A stretch of 41,049 bases of DNA from Oscillospiraceae bacterium (lineage in GTDB: Bacteria; Bacillota_A; Clostridia; Oscillospirales; Oscillospiraceae): assembly GCA_017398105.1 (NCBI GenBank), contig JAFQHF010000056.1, positions 1 through 41,049 on the forward strand, given 5' to 3'. The notes beneath the pieces were generated by a model. It saw only the letters and a program-made list of their open reading frames with translations, did not search any database and had not been told where the DNA came from. How positions within the stretch are numbered: position 1 is the stretch's first letter; the number at the start of each line of letters is the position of its first letter. Below, piece after piece: positions 29,390 through 37,493 of the stretch. A program made the translations under genes and the position numbers.

Positions 29390-30418
29390 TTAGGAATTGG
29401 GGTCCAGCAGAGGGATTTTCTTCCGTTTTTCCGGTGCGGGGCCGCAGGAGGAACGCAGGATCAGCTCTGCATGGAGCAGATGGGTGCTCAAAGGAACACC
29501 GTTCAGCTGACAGGACAGGGCATAGAATGCACTCTTACCCAGGGCGGGGCGGTTCTGGCGGATGGTGGTCAGGGGCGGGATGGTATACCGGCACAGGGGA
29601 ATGTCGTCGTGGCCCATGATGCTGATGTCATCCGGTACCCGCAGACCCAGCTCGCTGCAGTAGAACATGGCACTGTGGGCCAGCATGTCATGACTGCAGA
29701 TGATGGCGGTGCAGCCGTTGTTCAGCAGCCGGGGCAGATGCTGGGACAGGCAGACATTGACATGATAGGCGTTGCCCATAACGGTATCGTCTGCGGGAAG
29801 TCCCATGGCGGTCATGACCCGGATGAAAGCCTGGTAGCGCTGCTGATAGACATAGGCTTCCAACGCGCTGCTGAGATAGCCGATCCTGGTGTGCCCCAGG
29901 GAGCGCAGATAGTTTACGGCCAGCTCGATGCTTTCGATGTTGTCGGCACCGATTTCGGTTACTTTGGGATTGCAGCTGACATGGTTGTCGTAAAGAATGG
30001 TGGGGGTTTTACAGGTTTCGCACTCCTTCAGCCAGGGGTCCCGGAAGCACAGGCCCAGGAACAGCGCGCCGCAGAAATTCTCCTGCATCATATAGGCGTC
30101 ATACCGGTACTCGGTCTGGAGCTGCTGCGTCAGGGGAATCACCTCCACCTGAAAACCGGCGGGCTCCGCTGCCTGGCGGAATCCCACGATGATATCGTAG
30201 CCAAAGTCATCGGGGTTCTGATATTCCATATTGATCACAAAAACAGCGATCCTGGGAAGAACGGCGCTGCGGTTGATCCGGGAATAGCCCAGCTCCACAG
30301 CCTTCTCCACAACGGCCTGCTGCATTTTTTTGCTGACATCCTTGGCACCGTTCAGGGCCTTGGATACGGTTGCTTTTGAAACGCCCAGCTCCTGGGCGAT
30401 ATCATCCAGAGTTGCCAT
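29390..30418 (-). CDS. LacI-family transcriptional regulator of the maltodextrin locus
   Basis: The ATG at 30416-30418 follows AGGAGG; longer frames have no RBS. The 342-residue protein begins ATLDDIAQELGVSKATVSKALNGAKDVS, the LacI helix-turn-helix and hinge. The rest is the periplasmic-binding-protein-like effector domain (GYDIIVGFRQAAE, GADNIESIELAVNYL, LGHTRIGYLS, DDISIMGHDDIPL). The neighbours (pullulanase, debranching enzyme, glucosidase, MalQ, MalEFG) and shared palindromes at 30519, 30658, 35788 and 35996 point to maltose or a maltodextrin as inducer. It probably also limits its own expression. Confidence 0.92.
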   Translation of the reverse strand: MATLDDIAQELGVSKATVSKALNGAKDVSKKMQQAVVEKAVELGYSRINRSAVLPRIAVFVINMEYQNPDDFGYDIIVGFRQAAEPAGFQVEVIPLTQQLQTEYRYDAYMMQENFCGALFLGLCFRDPWLKECETCKTPTILYDNHVSCNPKVTEIGADNIESIELAVNYLRSLGHTRIGYLSSALEAYVYQQRYQAFIRVMTAMGLPADDTVMGNAYHVNVCLSQHLPRLLNNGCTAIICSHDMLAHSAMFYCSELGLRVPDDISIMGHDDIPLCRYTIPPLTTIRQNRPALGKSAFYALSCQLNGVPLSTHLLHAELILRSSCGPAPEKRKKIPLLDPNS

Positions 30419-30460
30419 AGGATCACCTCCTGCGAAACATGCTTTCGGGAATTTAAGCGT

Positions 30461-30489
30461 ATTATAGCACACGGGTTCCGCAAATGCAA
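30461..30489 (-). promoter_or_regulatory. Promoter of lacI
   Basis: On the minus strand, -35 TTGCAT (30489-30484), 17-base spacer and extended -10 TGCTATAAT (TATAAT 30466-30461). Confidence 0.8.
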
Positions 30490-30515
30490 AACAAAATTGT
30501 AAAAACTGCACAAAA

Positions 30516-30557
30516 AGTTTCGAAATATTTCGAATGGGAGAACGGGTTAGTTATAAT
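30516..30557 (+). promoter_or_regulatory. LacI-type operator A and possible distal plus-strand promoter
   Basis: TTCGAAAT-ATTTCGAA at 30519-30534 is a perfect 16-base palindrome. It overlaps a poor -35 for TATAAT at 30552-30557 (plus strand) and lies 30 bases upstream of the lacI -35 on the other strand, so it could act on both. Confidence 0.6.
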
Positions 30558-30619
30558 GAATAAAAATAAGAAGGCAAATTGTGCTAGTTGACGAAAAATG
30601 AGTGGAAAATGAATGAATC

Positions 30620-30678
30620 TTGACGGATGCGGGAAAACGCAATATACTGAATAAGAACTAAACTTTACGAAACATTCG
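30620..30678 (+). promoter_or_regulatory. Main promoter of the debranching operon with operator B
   Basis: -35 TTGACG (30620-30625), 17 bases, -10 TATACT (30643-30648). AAACTTTACGAAACATTCGG at 30659-30678 covers the transcription start; its complement contains GTTTCGTAAAGTTT, which is identical to the site in front of malE. Confidence 0.75.
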
Positions 30679-30705
30679 GTTTTGGACGAAAGGAGAGGAT
30701 GGCGG

Positions 30706-32667
30706 ATGCGTTATTTTTGCGGCAGGCAGGACATGCAGAATCTTCCCATGGCCCGGCAGAAGTCCGTTCTGCTGACCAACGGACTGGGCGGTTATGCTTC
30801 GGTCACGGCTGCCTGCTCGGTGCCGCGTTGTGACCAGGGTATTCTGGTGGCGGCGGTAAAGGCGCCCAATGAGCGGATCACACTGGTGCATCGCCTGCGG
30901 GAGCGGTTGTGTCTGGGGCAGAGGAAGATGTATCTTTCCACGCAGGAATTCTTCGGGCGGGGCTCCGCAGAGCAGGGCTACCGGTATCTGACCGGGTTTT
31001 CTATGGAAGATGTTCCCCGGTGGACCTATCAGGTTCAGGGCGTGACGGTGAAGCGCACCCTGTGCATGCAGCGCGGCAGCAACACAGCGGCGGTGCTCTA
31101 TGAGATCGAAAACCGCTCCGGCCAGGACTGTACCCTGCAGATCGATCCGTTTCTGAAATTCGCGTCCAAGGAAACGGCGCTGTCCGAGAAAAAAGAATTT
31201 GCTTACTGCGCCGGCAGTGTTACGGATGGAACCTATACCCTGTATATCCGTACCGATGCGCAGCTGCACAAGGCTTATACCGGCTGGCAGACCCTTGCCT
31301 ATCCGGAGGATGCCAGAGACGGCCGCCCGGAAAAGGGTATGTGCGCCTGTTGTTGCCGGATCACCATTCGCGTTCCCGCAGGGCAGACCTGCAAAAAGGA
31401 AGTGGTTTTTTCAACGGAAAAAACGCCGCCCGGCGGAGCCGCCATCCTGGAAGCCAGCCGGAAGCATCACCGGGAGATGGAAAACCGCTGTGAGTTTTCT
31501 GACCCTGTTGCCCGGCAGCTGGCCGTCAGTGCGGATGCCTTTATTGCCCGGCGGGATTCCACCGGAGGAAAAACCATTTTGGCAGGCTATCCCTTATTCA
31601 GCGACTGGGGACGCGATACCATGATCGCCCTGCCGGGCTGCTGTCTGGCTGTTGGGCGGTATGAGGATGCCAAGAGTATCCTGCGCACATTCCTGTCCTA
31701 TGAAAAGGACGGCCTGGTGCCGAATCTGTTCCCGGAGGGGAAGAACCTGCCCATGTATAACACGGTGGATGCGGCGCTGCTGTTGATCGACTGCGTTTGG
31801 CAGTACTACAGCCGTACCGGCGACAGCGCCTTTGTCCGGGAAGCCTGGCCTACCATGGAGCATATCATTGCCTGCTACAGACGGGGCACCCATCATCGGA
31901 TCGGTATGGATGCGGACGGCCTGATCTTTGCGGGAGGCGGCTACGACCAGGTTACCTGGATGGATGTATGCGTCAACGGCATCCTGCCTACGCCCCGGCA
32001 CGGTAAACCGGTGGAGATCAATGCCTACTGGTATAGTGCCCTGCGGATCATGGACACACTGGCCAGAGAACTGGGACTGGATAAGGGGGACTACGGCATC
32101 CTTTCGGAACAGGTGAAGACCTCTTTCCTGGAAAAATTCTACCGTCCGGAGCAGGGCTGCCTGCGGGATGTGCTGTCCGGTACGGCGGCGGATGAGCAGA
32201 TCCGCTGCAACCAGATCTGGGCTGTGTCCATGCCCTTTACCATGCTGGAGCCGCAGCAGGAAAAGCAGGTGGTGGAGACGGTATACCGGCATCTGTACAC
32301 ACCCTGCGGCCTGCGCTCTCTGTCGCCGGAGGACCCGGAGTATCATCCGTTCTACGGCGGCCCTCAGGTGGAACGGGACATGGCCTACCATCAGGGCACG
32401 GTGTGGGTGTTCCCTCTGGGTGCCTACTATCTGGCGTACCTGAAAGTCCACGGGTACAGCCGGGAGGCTGCACGGTATGTCCGGGAGCAGCTGCAGCCTC
32501 TGGAGGCAATGCTGCACCAGGGCTGCCTGGGCCAGCTTCCGGAGATCTATGACGGAGATTTCCCTTCAGAGGGAAAGGGCTGCTTTGCCCAGGCCTGGAG
32601 TGTTGGAGAAATGCTGCGGGTATTTGAGATGCTGGAGAAAATCGAGAAAAGTGAGGCTGTTTTATGA
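30706..32667 (+). CDS. Amylo-alpha-1,6-glucosidase (glycogen debranching enzyme-like)
   Basis: The ATG at 30706 follows AGGAGAGG and gives 653 residues. An N-terminal domain (LLTNGLGGYASVTAACSVPRCDQGILVAA) precedes the (alpha/alpha)6 catalytic domain with FSDWGRDTMIALPG near residue 300, GLVPNLFPEGKNLPMYNTVDAALL, and VTWMDVCVNGILPTPRHGKPVEINAYWY, all typical of the bacterial GDE C-terminal domain. These enzymes remove alpha-1,6-linked glucose stubs. No transferase domain is fused, so MalQ may provide that step. It heads an operon overlapping the next two genes by 4 bases each. Confidence 0.92.
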   Translation: MRYFCGRQDMQNLPMARQKSVLLTNGLGGYASVTAACSVPRCDQGILVAAVKAPNERITLVHRLRERLCLGQRKMYLSTQEFFGRGSAEQGYRYLTGFSMEDVPRWTYQVQGVTVKRTLCMQRGSNTAAVLYEIENRSGQDCTLQIDPFLKFASKETALSEKKEFAYCAGSVTDGTYTLYIRTDAQLHKAYTGWQTLAYPEDARDGRPEKGMCACCCRITIRVPAGQTCKKEVVFSTEKTPPGGAAILEASRKHHREMENRCEFSDPVARQLAVSADAFIARRDSTGGKTILAGYPLFSDWGRDTMIALPGCCLAVGRYEDAKSILRTFLSYEKDGLVPNLFPEGKNLPMYNTVDAALLLIDCVWQYYSRTGDSAFVREAWPTMEHIIACYRRGTHHRIGMDADGLIFAGGGYDQVTWMDVCVNGILPTPRHGKPVEINAYWYSALRIMDTLARELGLDKGDYGILSEQVKTSFLEKFYRPEQGCLRDVLSGTAADEQIRCNQIWAVSMPFTMLEPQQEKQVVETVYRHLYTPCGLRSLSPEDPEYHPFYGGPQVERDMAYHQGTVWVFPLGAYYLAYLKVHGYSREAARYVREQLQPLEAMLHQGCLGQLPEIYDGDFPSEGKGCFAQAWSVGEMLRVFEMLEKIEKSEAVL

Positions 32668-34322
32668 CGGAACAGAAATTGGATAAAAGCAAGTGGGGCT
32701 GGTGGGAATCGGCTGTGTTTTATGAGCTGTATCCCAAAAGCTTCCAGGATACTACCGGCAGCGGCACCGGTGACCTGCGGGGCATCATCCAGAGGCTGGA
32801 TTACCTGCAGACGCTGGGAATTGATGCCATCTGGCTGTGCCCGGTGTGTGCATCGCCCCAGGTGGACAATGGGTATGACATTTCCGACTATTGCGCCGTT
32901 GATCCCATGTTCGGCACCATGGAGGACATGGAGGAACTGATCGCGGAGGCGAAAAAGCGGAATATCGGCATCATCATGGATCTGGTGCTGAACCATTGCT
33001 CCGATCAGCACCGGTGGTTTCAGGAAGCGCTGAAGGGCAGGGATAATCCCTGGCACGACTTCTTCATCTGGCGGGACGGGGAACCGGATTGCCCTCCCAA
33101 CAATATGCGTGCCACCTTCGGCGGCTCTGCGTGGACCTATGCGCCCAGTGTGCAGCAGTGGTATTTCCACCAGTTCGCTGTGGAGCAGCCGGATCTGAAC
33201 TGGGACAATCCCGAAATGCGCCGGGAACTGTATAAGACCATCCGTTTCTGGGTGAAAAAGGGCGTGGCGGGTTTCCGGCTGGATGTGATCGATCAGATCG
33301 GTAAGGATGCGGATAAGCAGATCACCTGCAACGGCCCGCGGCTGCACGAGTATCTGCAGGAGCTGTCCCGGGAGGCGCTCTGCGAGGAAAATCTGGTTTC
33401 CGTGGGCGAGGCCTGGGGAGCGGATACCCAGCGGGCCAAGCTCTACAGTGCACCGGACGGCAGCGAGCTTTCCATGGTGTTCCAGTTTGAGCACATCTGC
33501 CTGGATCAGGAACCGGGCAAGGACAAGTGGGATATGATCCCTCTAAGCCTGCCGAAGCTGAAGGACTGCTTCTGCCGCTGGCAGCAGGAGCTGTACGGCA
33601 AGGGCTGGAACAGCCTGTTCTTTAACAACCATGACCTGCCCAGAATCGTTTCCCGGTGGGGCGATGACGGTGTTTACCGGGTGGAGTCTGCCAAGATGCT
33701 GGCTACCATGCTCCACGGTATGCAGGGAACCCCCTACATCTATCAGGGCGAGGAGCTGGGCATGACCAATATCACGCTGCCCATCGAACAGCATGTGGAT
33801 ATTGAGACCTTGAATGTCTATCAGGAACGGATCAGCCAGGGCCATGATCCGGATGCGGTCATGGCGTCCATTCACGCCCGGAGCCGGGACAACGCCCGGA
33901 CCCCTATGCAGTGGACGGCGGGGGAAAACGCGGGCTTTACCACCGGAACGGCCTGGATGCCGGTCAATCCCAACTATACACAGATCAATGCAGAGGCGGC
34001 ACTGGCAGATCCGGAATCTGTTTTCCGGCATTATCAGAAGCTGATCCGGCTGCGCAAGACCTACGATGTGTTCCGGAAGGGCCGGTTCGCCCTGCTGTGT
34101 CCTGAGGATGACAGGATCTTTGCCTATACCCGGGATACGGAAAATGCCCATCTTCTGGTGGTCTGCAATTTCACGGCGCAGGCTCTGGAATTTGACGCGC
34201 CGGAGCGCTTCCGGAGTGCAAAGCAGCTGCTCTCCAATTACAGCACCGAAGACGGCCTGCTGCGGCCCTATGAAGCAGTGATGCTCTATTACGATGATTC
34301 GGAAAGGATGGAAAACGAATGA
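32664..34322 (+). CDS. GH13 alpha-glucosidase (oligo-1,6-glucosidase type)
   Basis: A 552-residue intracellular GH13 enzyme. Visible are GIDAIWLCPVCASPQVDNGYDISDY, DLVLNHCSDQHRWF (region I), nucleophile D in GFRLDVIDQIGK near residue 206, acid/base E in SVGEAWG, FNNHDLPR (region IV), QPDLNWDNPE, and TPMQWT. This pattern fits subfamily 31 (oligo-1,6-glucosidase, alpha-glucosidase, trehalose-6-phosphate hydrolase). The maltodextrin setting and absence of a trehalose PTS favour alpha-glucosidase. Both ends overlap neighbouring genes (ATGA), so translation is coupled. Confidence 0.92.
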   Translation: MTEQKLDKSKWGWWESAVFYELYPKSFQDTTGSGTGDLRGIIQRLDYLQTLGIDAIWLCPVCASPQVDNGYDISDYCAVDPMFGTMEDMEELIAEAKKRNIGIIMDLVLNHCSDQHRWFQEALKGRDNPWHDFFIWRDGEPDCPPNNMRATFGGSAWTYAPSVQQWYFHQFAVEQPDLNWDNPEMRRELYKTIRFWVKKGVAGFRLDVIDQIGKDADKQITCNGPRLHEYLQELSREALCEENLVSVGEAWGADTQRAKLYSAPDGSELSMVFQFEHICLDQEPGKDKWDMIPLSLPKLKDCFCRWQQELYGKGWNSLFFNNHDLPRIVSRWGDDGVYRVESAKMLATMLHGMQGTPYIYQGEELGMTNITLPIEQHVDIETLNVYQERISQGHDPDAVMASIHARSRDNARTPMQWTAGENAGFTTGTAWMPVNPNYTQINAEAALADPESVFRHYQKLIRLRKTYDVFRKGRFALLCPEDDRIFAYTRDTENAHLLVVCNFTAQALEFDAPERFRSAKQLLSNYSTEDGLLRPYEAVMLYYDDSERMENE

Positions 34323-35863
34323 AACGATTCAGCGGTGTTCTGCTGTCTGTCACCAGCCTGCCCTCCAGGTATGGCATCGGCTGCTTTGATCAGGCGGCCT
34401 ATGATTTTGTGGACTGGCTGGAAAAGGCCGGTCAGCGGTACTGGCAGATCCTGCCTCTGGGCAGTACTTCGCATTATGGGGCATTTGACTCTCCTTATCA
34501 GGCCTACTCCGCCTTCGCGGGCAGTCCGTATTTTATCAGCCTGGATGCACTGGTGGAGGAAGGGGTGCTGACCCGGGAGGAATGCGAAGCTGCAAGCTTC
34601 GGCAGCGATCCTCAAAAGGTGGACTACCAGGCGCTGTTTGAAAACCGCCTGCCGCTACTGCATAAGGCTTACCAGCGCAGCAATATCAGTGCCAATGGTG
34701 CTTACAATGCCTTCTGCGCGGAGAATTTCTGGTGGCTGGATGATTATGCCCTGTTTATGGCGGTGCGGGAATTCTTCGGCGGCGCCGGCTGGACCCAGTG
34801 GCCGGAGGATATCCGGATGCACTATGGGCCTGCTCTGGATTACTACCGGGAAAAGCTGTATTTCGAAGTGGAATTCCACAAATATCTGCAGTTTATGTTC
34901 TACGAACAGTGGAGCAGACTGAAAAAATATGCCAACGACAAGCATATTCAGATTGTTGGCGATATGCCCATCTATGTTTCTCCGGACGGCAGCGATGTCT
35001 GGGCCAATCCGGAGATGTTCCAGCTGGATGCGCAGAACCGTCCTACGCAGATCGCGGGCTGTCCGCCGGACAGCTTTGCGGCAGACGGTCAGGTCTGGGG
35101 CAACCCCCTGTACCGCTGGGATCATCACAGAGCCACTGGCTATCACTGGTGGGTGACCCGGATGTGGTACAGCTACAAGCTCTATGACATGGTTCGTCTG
35201 GATCATTTCCGGGGCTTTGACGAGTATTTTGCCATCCCTGCAGGCTCCACCAGCGCCAAGGACGGCCATTGGGAAAAGGGTCCGGGAATGGAACTGTTCA
35301 ACACTCTGAAGTGGAAGCTGGGCGACCGGGCAGTGATCGCGGAGGATCTGGGCCTGATGACAGACGGCGTTCGCCAGCTGGTGCGCGACAGCGGCTATCC
35401 CAACATGAAGGTGATCCAGTTTGCCTTTGACCCGGCGGACATCGGCGGTGCCAATGAATACCTGCCCCACAACTACGGGAATAACTGCGTGGTCTATACC
35501 GGAACCCATGACAATGAGACCATCGGCGGCTGGTTTACAGGCCTGGATGAAGAAAACAAGCGCCATGTCCGCAGCTATATCAGCGATTCGGAGACACCGG
35601 ATGCCGGAGTATACCGCAAGCTCATCGATCTTGCAATGCGCTGCTGCGCCGATACCTGCATCATCCCCATGCAGGACTGGCTGGGACTGGGCAGCGATAC
35701 CCGTATGAATACCCCCGGAACAGCGGGCAACAACTGGAGCTGGCGGCTGCAGCCGGGACAGGTGACGGATGCGCTGTGTGAAGAAGTACGAAATGTTTCG
35801 AAACGTTATGGACGCGCCAATTGGGATGCGCTGAAGGCTTTGGCGAAAAAGAACGGGATCTGA
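34319..35863 (+). CDS. malQ: 4-alpha-glucanotransferase (amylomaltase, GH77)
   Basis: A 514-residue GH77 enzyme. SLPSRYGIGCFDQAAYDFVDWL opens the protein, and QILPLGSTSHYGAFDSPYQAYSAFAG is the family signature. The nucleophile is in MVRLDHFRGFDEY, the acid/base in VIAEDLG, and the third carboxylate in GTHDNETIGGW. It transfers maltosyl and longer glucan units between maltodextrins, releasing glucose. It is the last gene of its operon; a LacI-type operator lies inside its last 80 bases. No intrinsic terminator is obvious before the malE promoter. Confidence 0.95.
   Translation: MKRFSGVLLSVTSLPSRYGIGCFDQAAYDFVDWLEKAGQRYWQILPLGSTSHYGAFDSPYQAYSAFAGSPYFISLDALVEEGVLTREECEAASFGSDPQKVDYQALFENRLPLLHKAYQRSNISANGAYNAFCAENFWWLDDYALFMAVREFFGGAGWTQWPEDIRMHYGPALDYYREKLYFEVEFHKYLQFMFYEQWSRLKKYANDKHIQIVGDMPIYVSPDGSDVWANPEMFQLDAQNRPTQIAGCPPDSFAADGQVWGNPLYRWDHHRATGYHWWVTRMWYSYKLYDMVRLDHFRGFDEYFAIPAGSTSAKDGHWEKGPGMELFNTLKWKLGDRAVIAEDLGLMTDGVRQLVRDSGYPNMKVIQFAFDPADIGGANEYLPHNYGNNCVVYTGTHDNETIGGWFTGLDEENKRHVRSYISDSETPDAGVYRKLIDLAMRCCADTCIIPMQDWLGLGSDTRMNTPGTAGNNWSWRLQPGQVTDALCEEVRNVSKRYGRANWDALKALAKKNGI
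35786..35808 (+). promoter_or_regulatory. LacI-type operator C inside the end of malQ
   Basis: CGAAATGTTTCGAAACG at 35789-35805; its complement reads CGTTTCGAAACATTTCG, matching operator A in all but two positions of the core. It lies about 200 bases before operator D, a distance suited to repression by looping. Confidence 0.55.
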
Positions 35864-35944
35864 TTGGGCATTTTCACTGTAAAATAACGGACTATTTATA
35901 GAATGTGCACAAAGGTTGAGACTAAAATTCGACATAATGCCTTA

Positions 35945-36012
35945 TTGACGGTCACAACATCACAGTGATATACTGTACATAATTCGTTAATAATAGTTTC
36001 GTAAAGTTTCGG
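35945..36012 (+). promoter_or_regulatory. Promoter of malEFG with operator D
   Basis: -35 TTGACG (35945-35950), 18 bases, -10 TATACT (35969-35974): the same hexamers as the debranching-operon promoter. GTTTCGTAAAGTTTCGG at 35996-36012 follows at about +15, placed to block elongation. Confidence 0.75.
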
Positions 36013-36022
36013 AGTTAAATCA

Positions 36023-36066
36023 GGAAAAGGACATGTCCTTTTCCGGTCTCAATCATCATTGAGACC
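36023..36066 (+). other. Two perfect tandem hairpins in the malE leader
   Basis: GGAAAAGGACA paired with TGTCCTTTTCC (36023-36044) is directly followed by GGTCTCAAT-CATC-ATTGAGACC (36045-36066). Neither has a T run. They may stabilise the transcript, or be a binding site for a regulator. Confidence 0.7.
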
Positions 36067-36141
36067 GATTATTACTGGCATCAACAGAAGGTTTTCTGTG
36101 GCTGCAATATATTATTTTACTCTACATAGGAGGAGAACACA

Positions 36142-37386
36142 ATGAAGAAGATCGTTGCACTGCTGCTGGTGCTGGCAATGGCTCTGTCTCTGGTCGCCTG
36201 CGGCGGCGGTGAGAAGGAAGCTGCTGCACCCGCTGCAACCCAGGCTGCTGAAAATGCAGGTCCTGCGGCTATCACCCTGAAGGTCTGGGCTCCCCAGGTC
36301 GACCAGGAAACCGAAGAGAGCTGGCTGCCCGTCATGCTGGCTAAGTTTGAAGAAGCACACCCCGAATATGCCATTACCTGGGATGTGGGTGTCTGCGGTG
36401 AAGGCGATGCTGCCGGTATCGTCAAGAACGACCCCTCTGCTGCTGCTGACGTTTACTTCTATGCAAACGACCAGATGGGCACCCTGATCGAGGCTGGCGC
36501 TCTGGCAAAGCTGGGCGGCTCCTACCTGGAGAATGTTAAGGCTAACTTCTCCCAGACCCACGTTGACCTGCTGACCTACACCGACGGCGGCGTCTACGGC
36601 TTCCCCACCTCTCCCAACACCTGGTTCATGTGGTACAACAAGGAGATCTTCTCCGAGGATGACATCAAGAACCTGAACACCATGCTGGAAAAGGGCGTTG
36701 TTTCCTTCCCCATGGATAACTCCTGGTACACCGGTACCTTCTTCTTTGGCGTAGGCGGCACCGTCTTTGGCCCCCAGGGCATCGATGCTGCTGCAGGCAT
36801 TGACTTCTCCTCCGATCTGTGTGTGGAAGCTGCCAAGTTCATGGTCGATATGGCTGCCAGCCCCAACTTCGTCAACGACGTTGACGGCACCGGCGTTGCC
36901 GGCATGCTGGACGGCTCCATCGGCGCTATGTTCTCCGGCGACTGGGAAGAGCCCAACCTGGCTGCCCTGGGCGACAAGCTGGGCTGCGCAGTCCTGCCCA
37001 CCTTCACCATGAACGGCACCGACTACCAGATGAAGTCCTTCGCTTCCAATAAGGCTGTTGGCGTTAACCCCAACGCAAAGAATCCCAAGGCTGCCATGCA
37101 GCTGGCTGAGTTCCTGGTTTCCGCTGAATCCCTGATGATGCGCTATGAGCTGAGCGGCTACACCCCCGCTGCCAACGGCGTTGAGGTCGATTCCGAGACC
37201 GTTACCGTCCTGAATAACCAGATGGCTTCCGCAACCATTCCCCAGCCCACCATCGCCCAGATGAACAACTTCTGGGACCCCGTCAAGAACTTCGGTCTGA
37301 ATATCCTGAACGGCTCCATCACCCACGACAATGCCGCTGAGATGATCCAGAAGACCATGGAGCTGCTGAACAGCACCGGCCTGTAA
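36142..37386 (+). CDS. malE: Maltose/maltodextrin ABC transporter substrate-binding lipoprotein
   Basis: A 414-residue lipoprotein: MKKIVALLLVLAMALSLVAC ends at the lipidated cysteine 20, followed by an Ala/Glu-rich linker to about residue 45. The mature part is a family 1 sugar-binding protein (LKVWAPQVDQETEESW, YGFPTSPNTWFMWYNKEIF, MLDGSIGAMFSGDWEEPN, NPKAAMQLAEFL), close to MalE/MdxE. It captures maltodextrins for MalF and MalG. Codon bias is strong, as expected for the most abundant component. AGGAGG precedes the ATG. A hairpin with a short T run after the stop may set its excess over the permeases. Confidence 0.92.
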   Translation: MKKIVALLLVLAMALSLVACGGGEKEAAAPAATQAAENAGPAAITLKVWAPQVDQETEESWLPVMLAKFEEAHPEYAITWDVGVCGEGDAAGIVKNDPSAAADVYFYANDQMGTLIEAGALAKLGGSYLENVKANFSQTHVDLLTYTDGGVYGFPTSPNTWFMWYNKEIFSEDDIKNLNTMLEKGVVSFPMDNSWYTGTFFFGVGGTVFGPQGIDAAAGIDFSSDLCVEAAKFMVDMAASPNFVNDVDGTGVAGMLDGSIGAMFSGDWEEPNLAALGDKLGCAVLPTFTMNGTDYQMKSFASNKAVGVNPNAKNPKAAMQLAEFLVSAESLMMRYELSGYTPAANGVEVDSETVTVLNNQMASATIPQPTIAQMNNFWDPVKNFGLNILNGSITHDNAAEMIQKTMELLNSTGL

Positions 37387-37419
37387 TTCCATATATCCCC
37401 CGGTATTGATCAAGCACCC

Positions 37420-37453
37420 GGCGGCGGTCGGAGGTTTCCGGCCGCCGCCTTTT
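37420..37453 (+). terminator. Intercistronic hairpin between malE and malF
   Basis: GGCGGCGGTCGGA (37420-37432) pairs fully, with one T-G pair, with TCCGGCCGCCGCC (37437-37449), followed by TTTTAG. The short T run suggests partial termination, or a 3' end stabiliser for a malE-only mRNA. Confidence 0.7.
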
Positions 37454-37493
37454 AGAAAAAATCGTCCTAAAAAAGACGAAGGGAGACGGTAAA

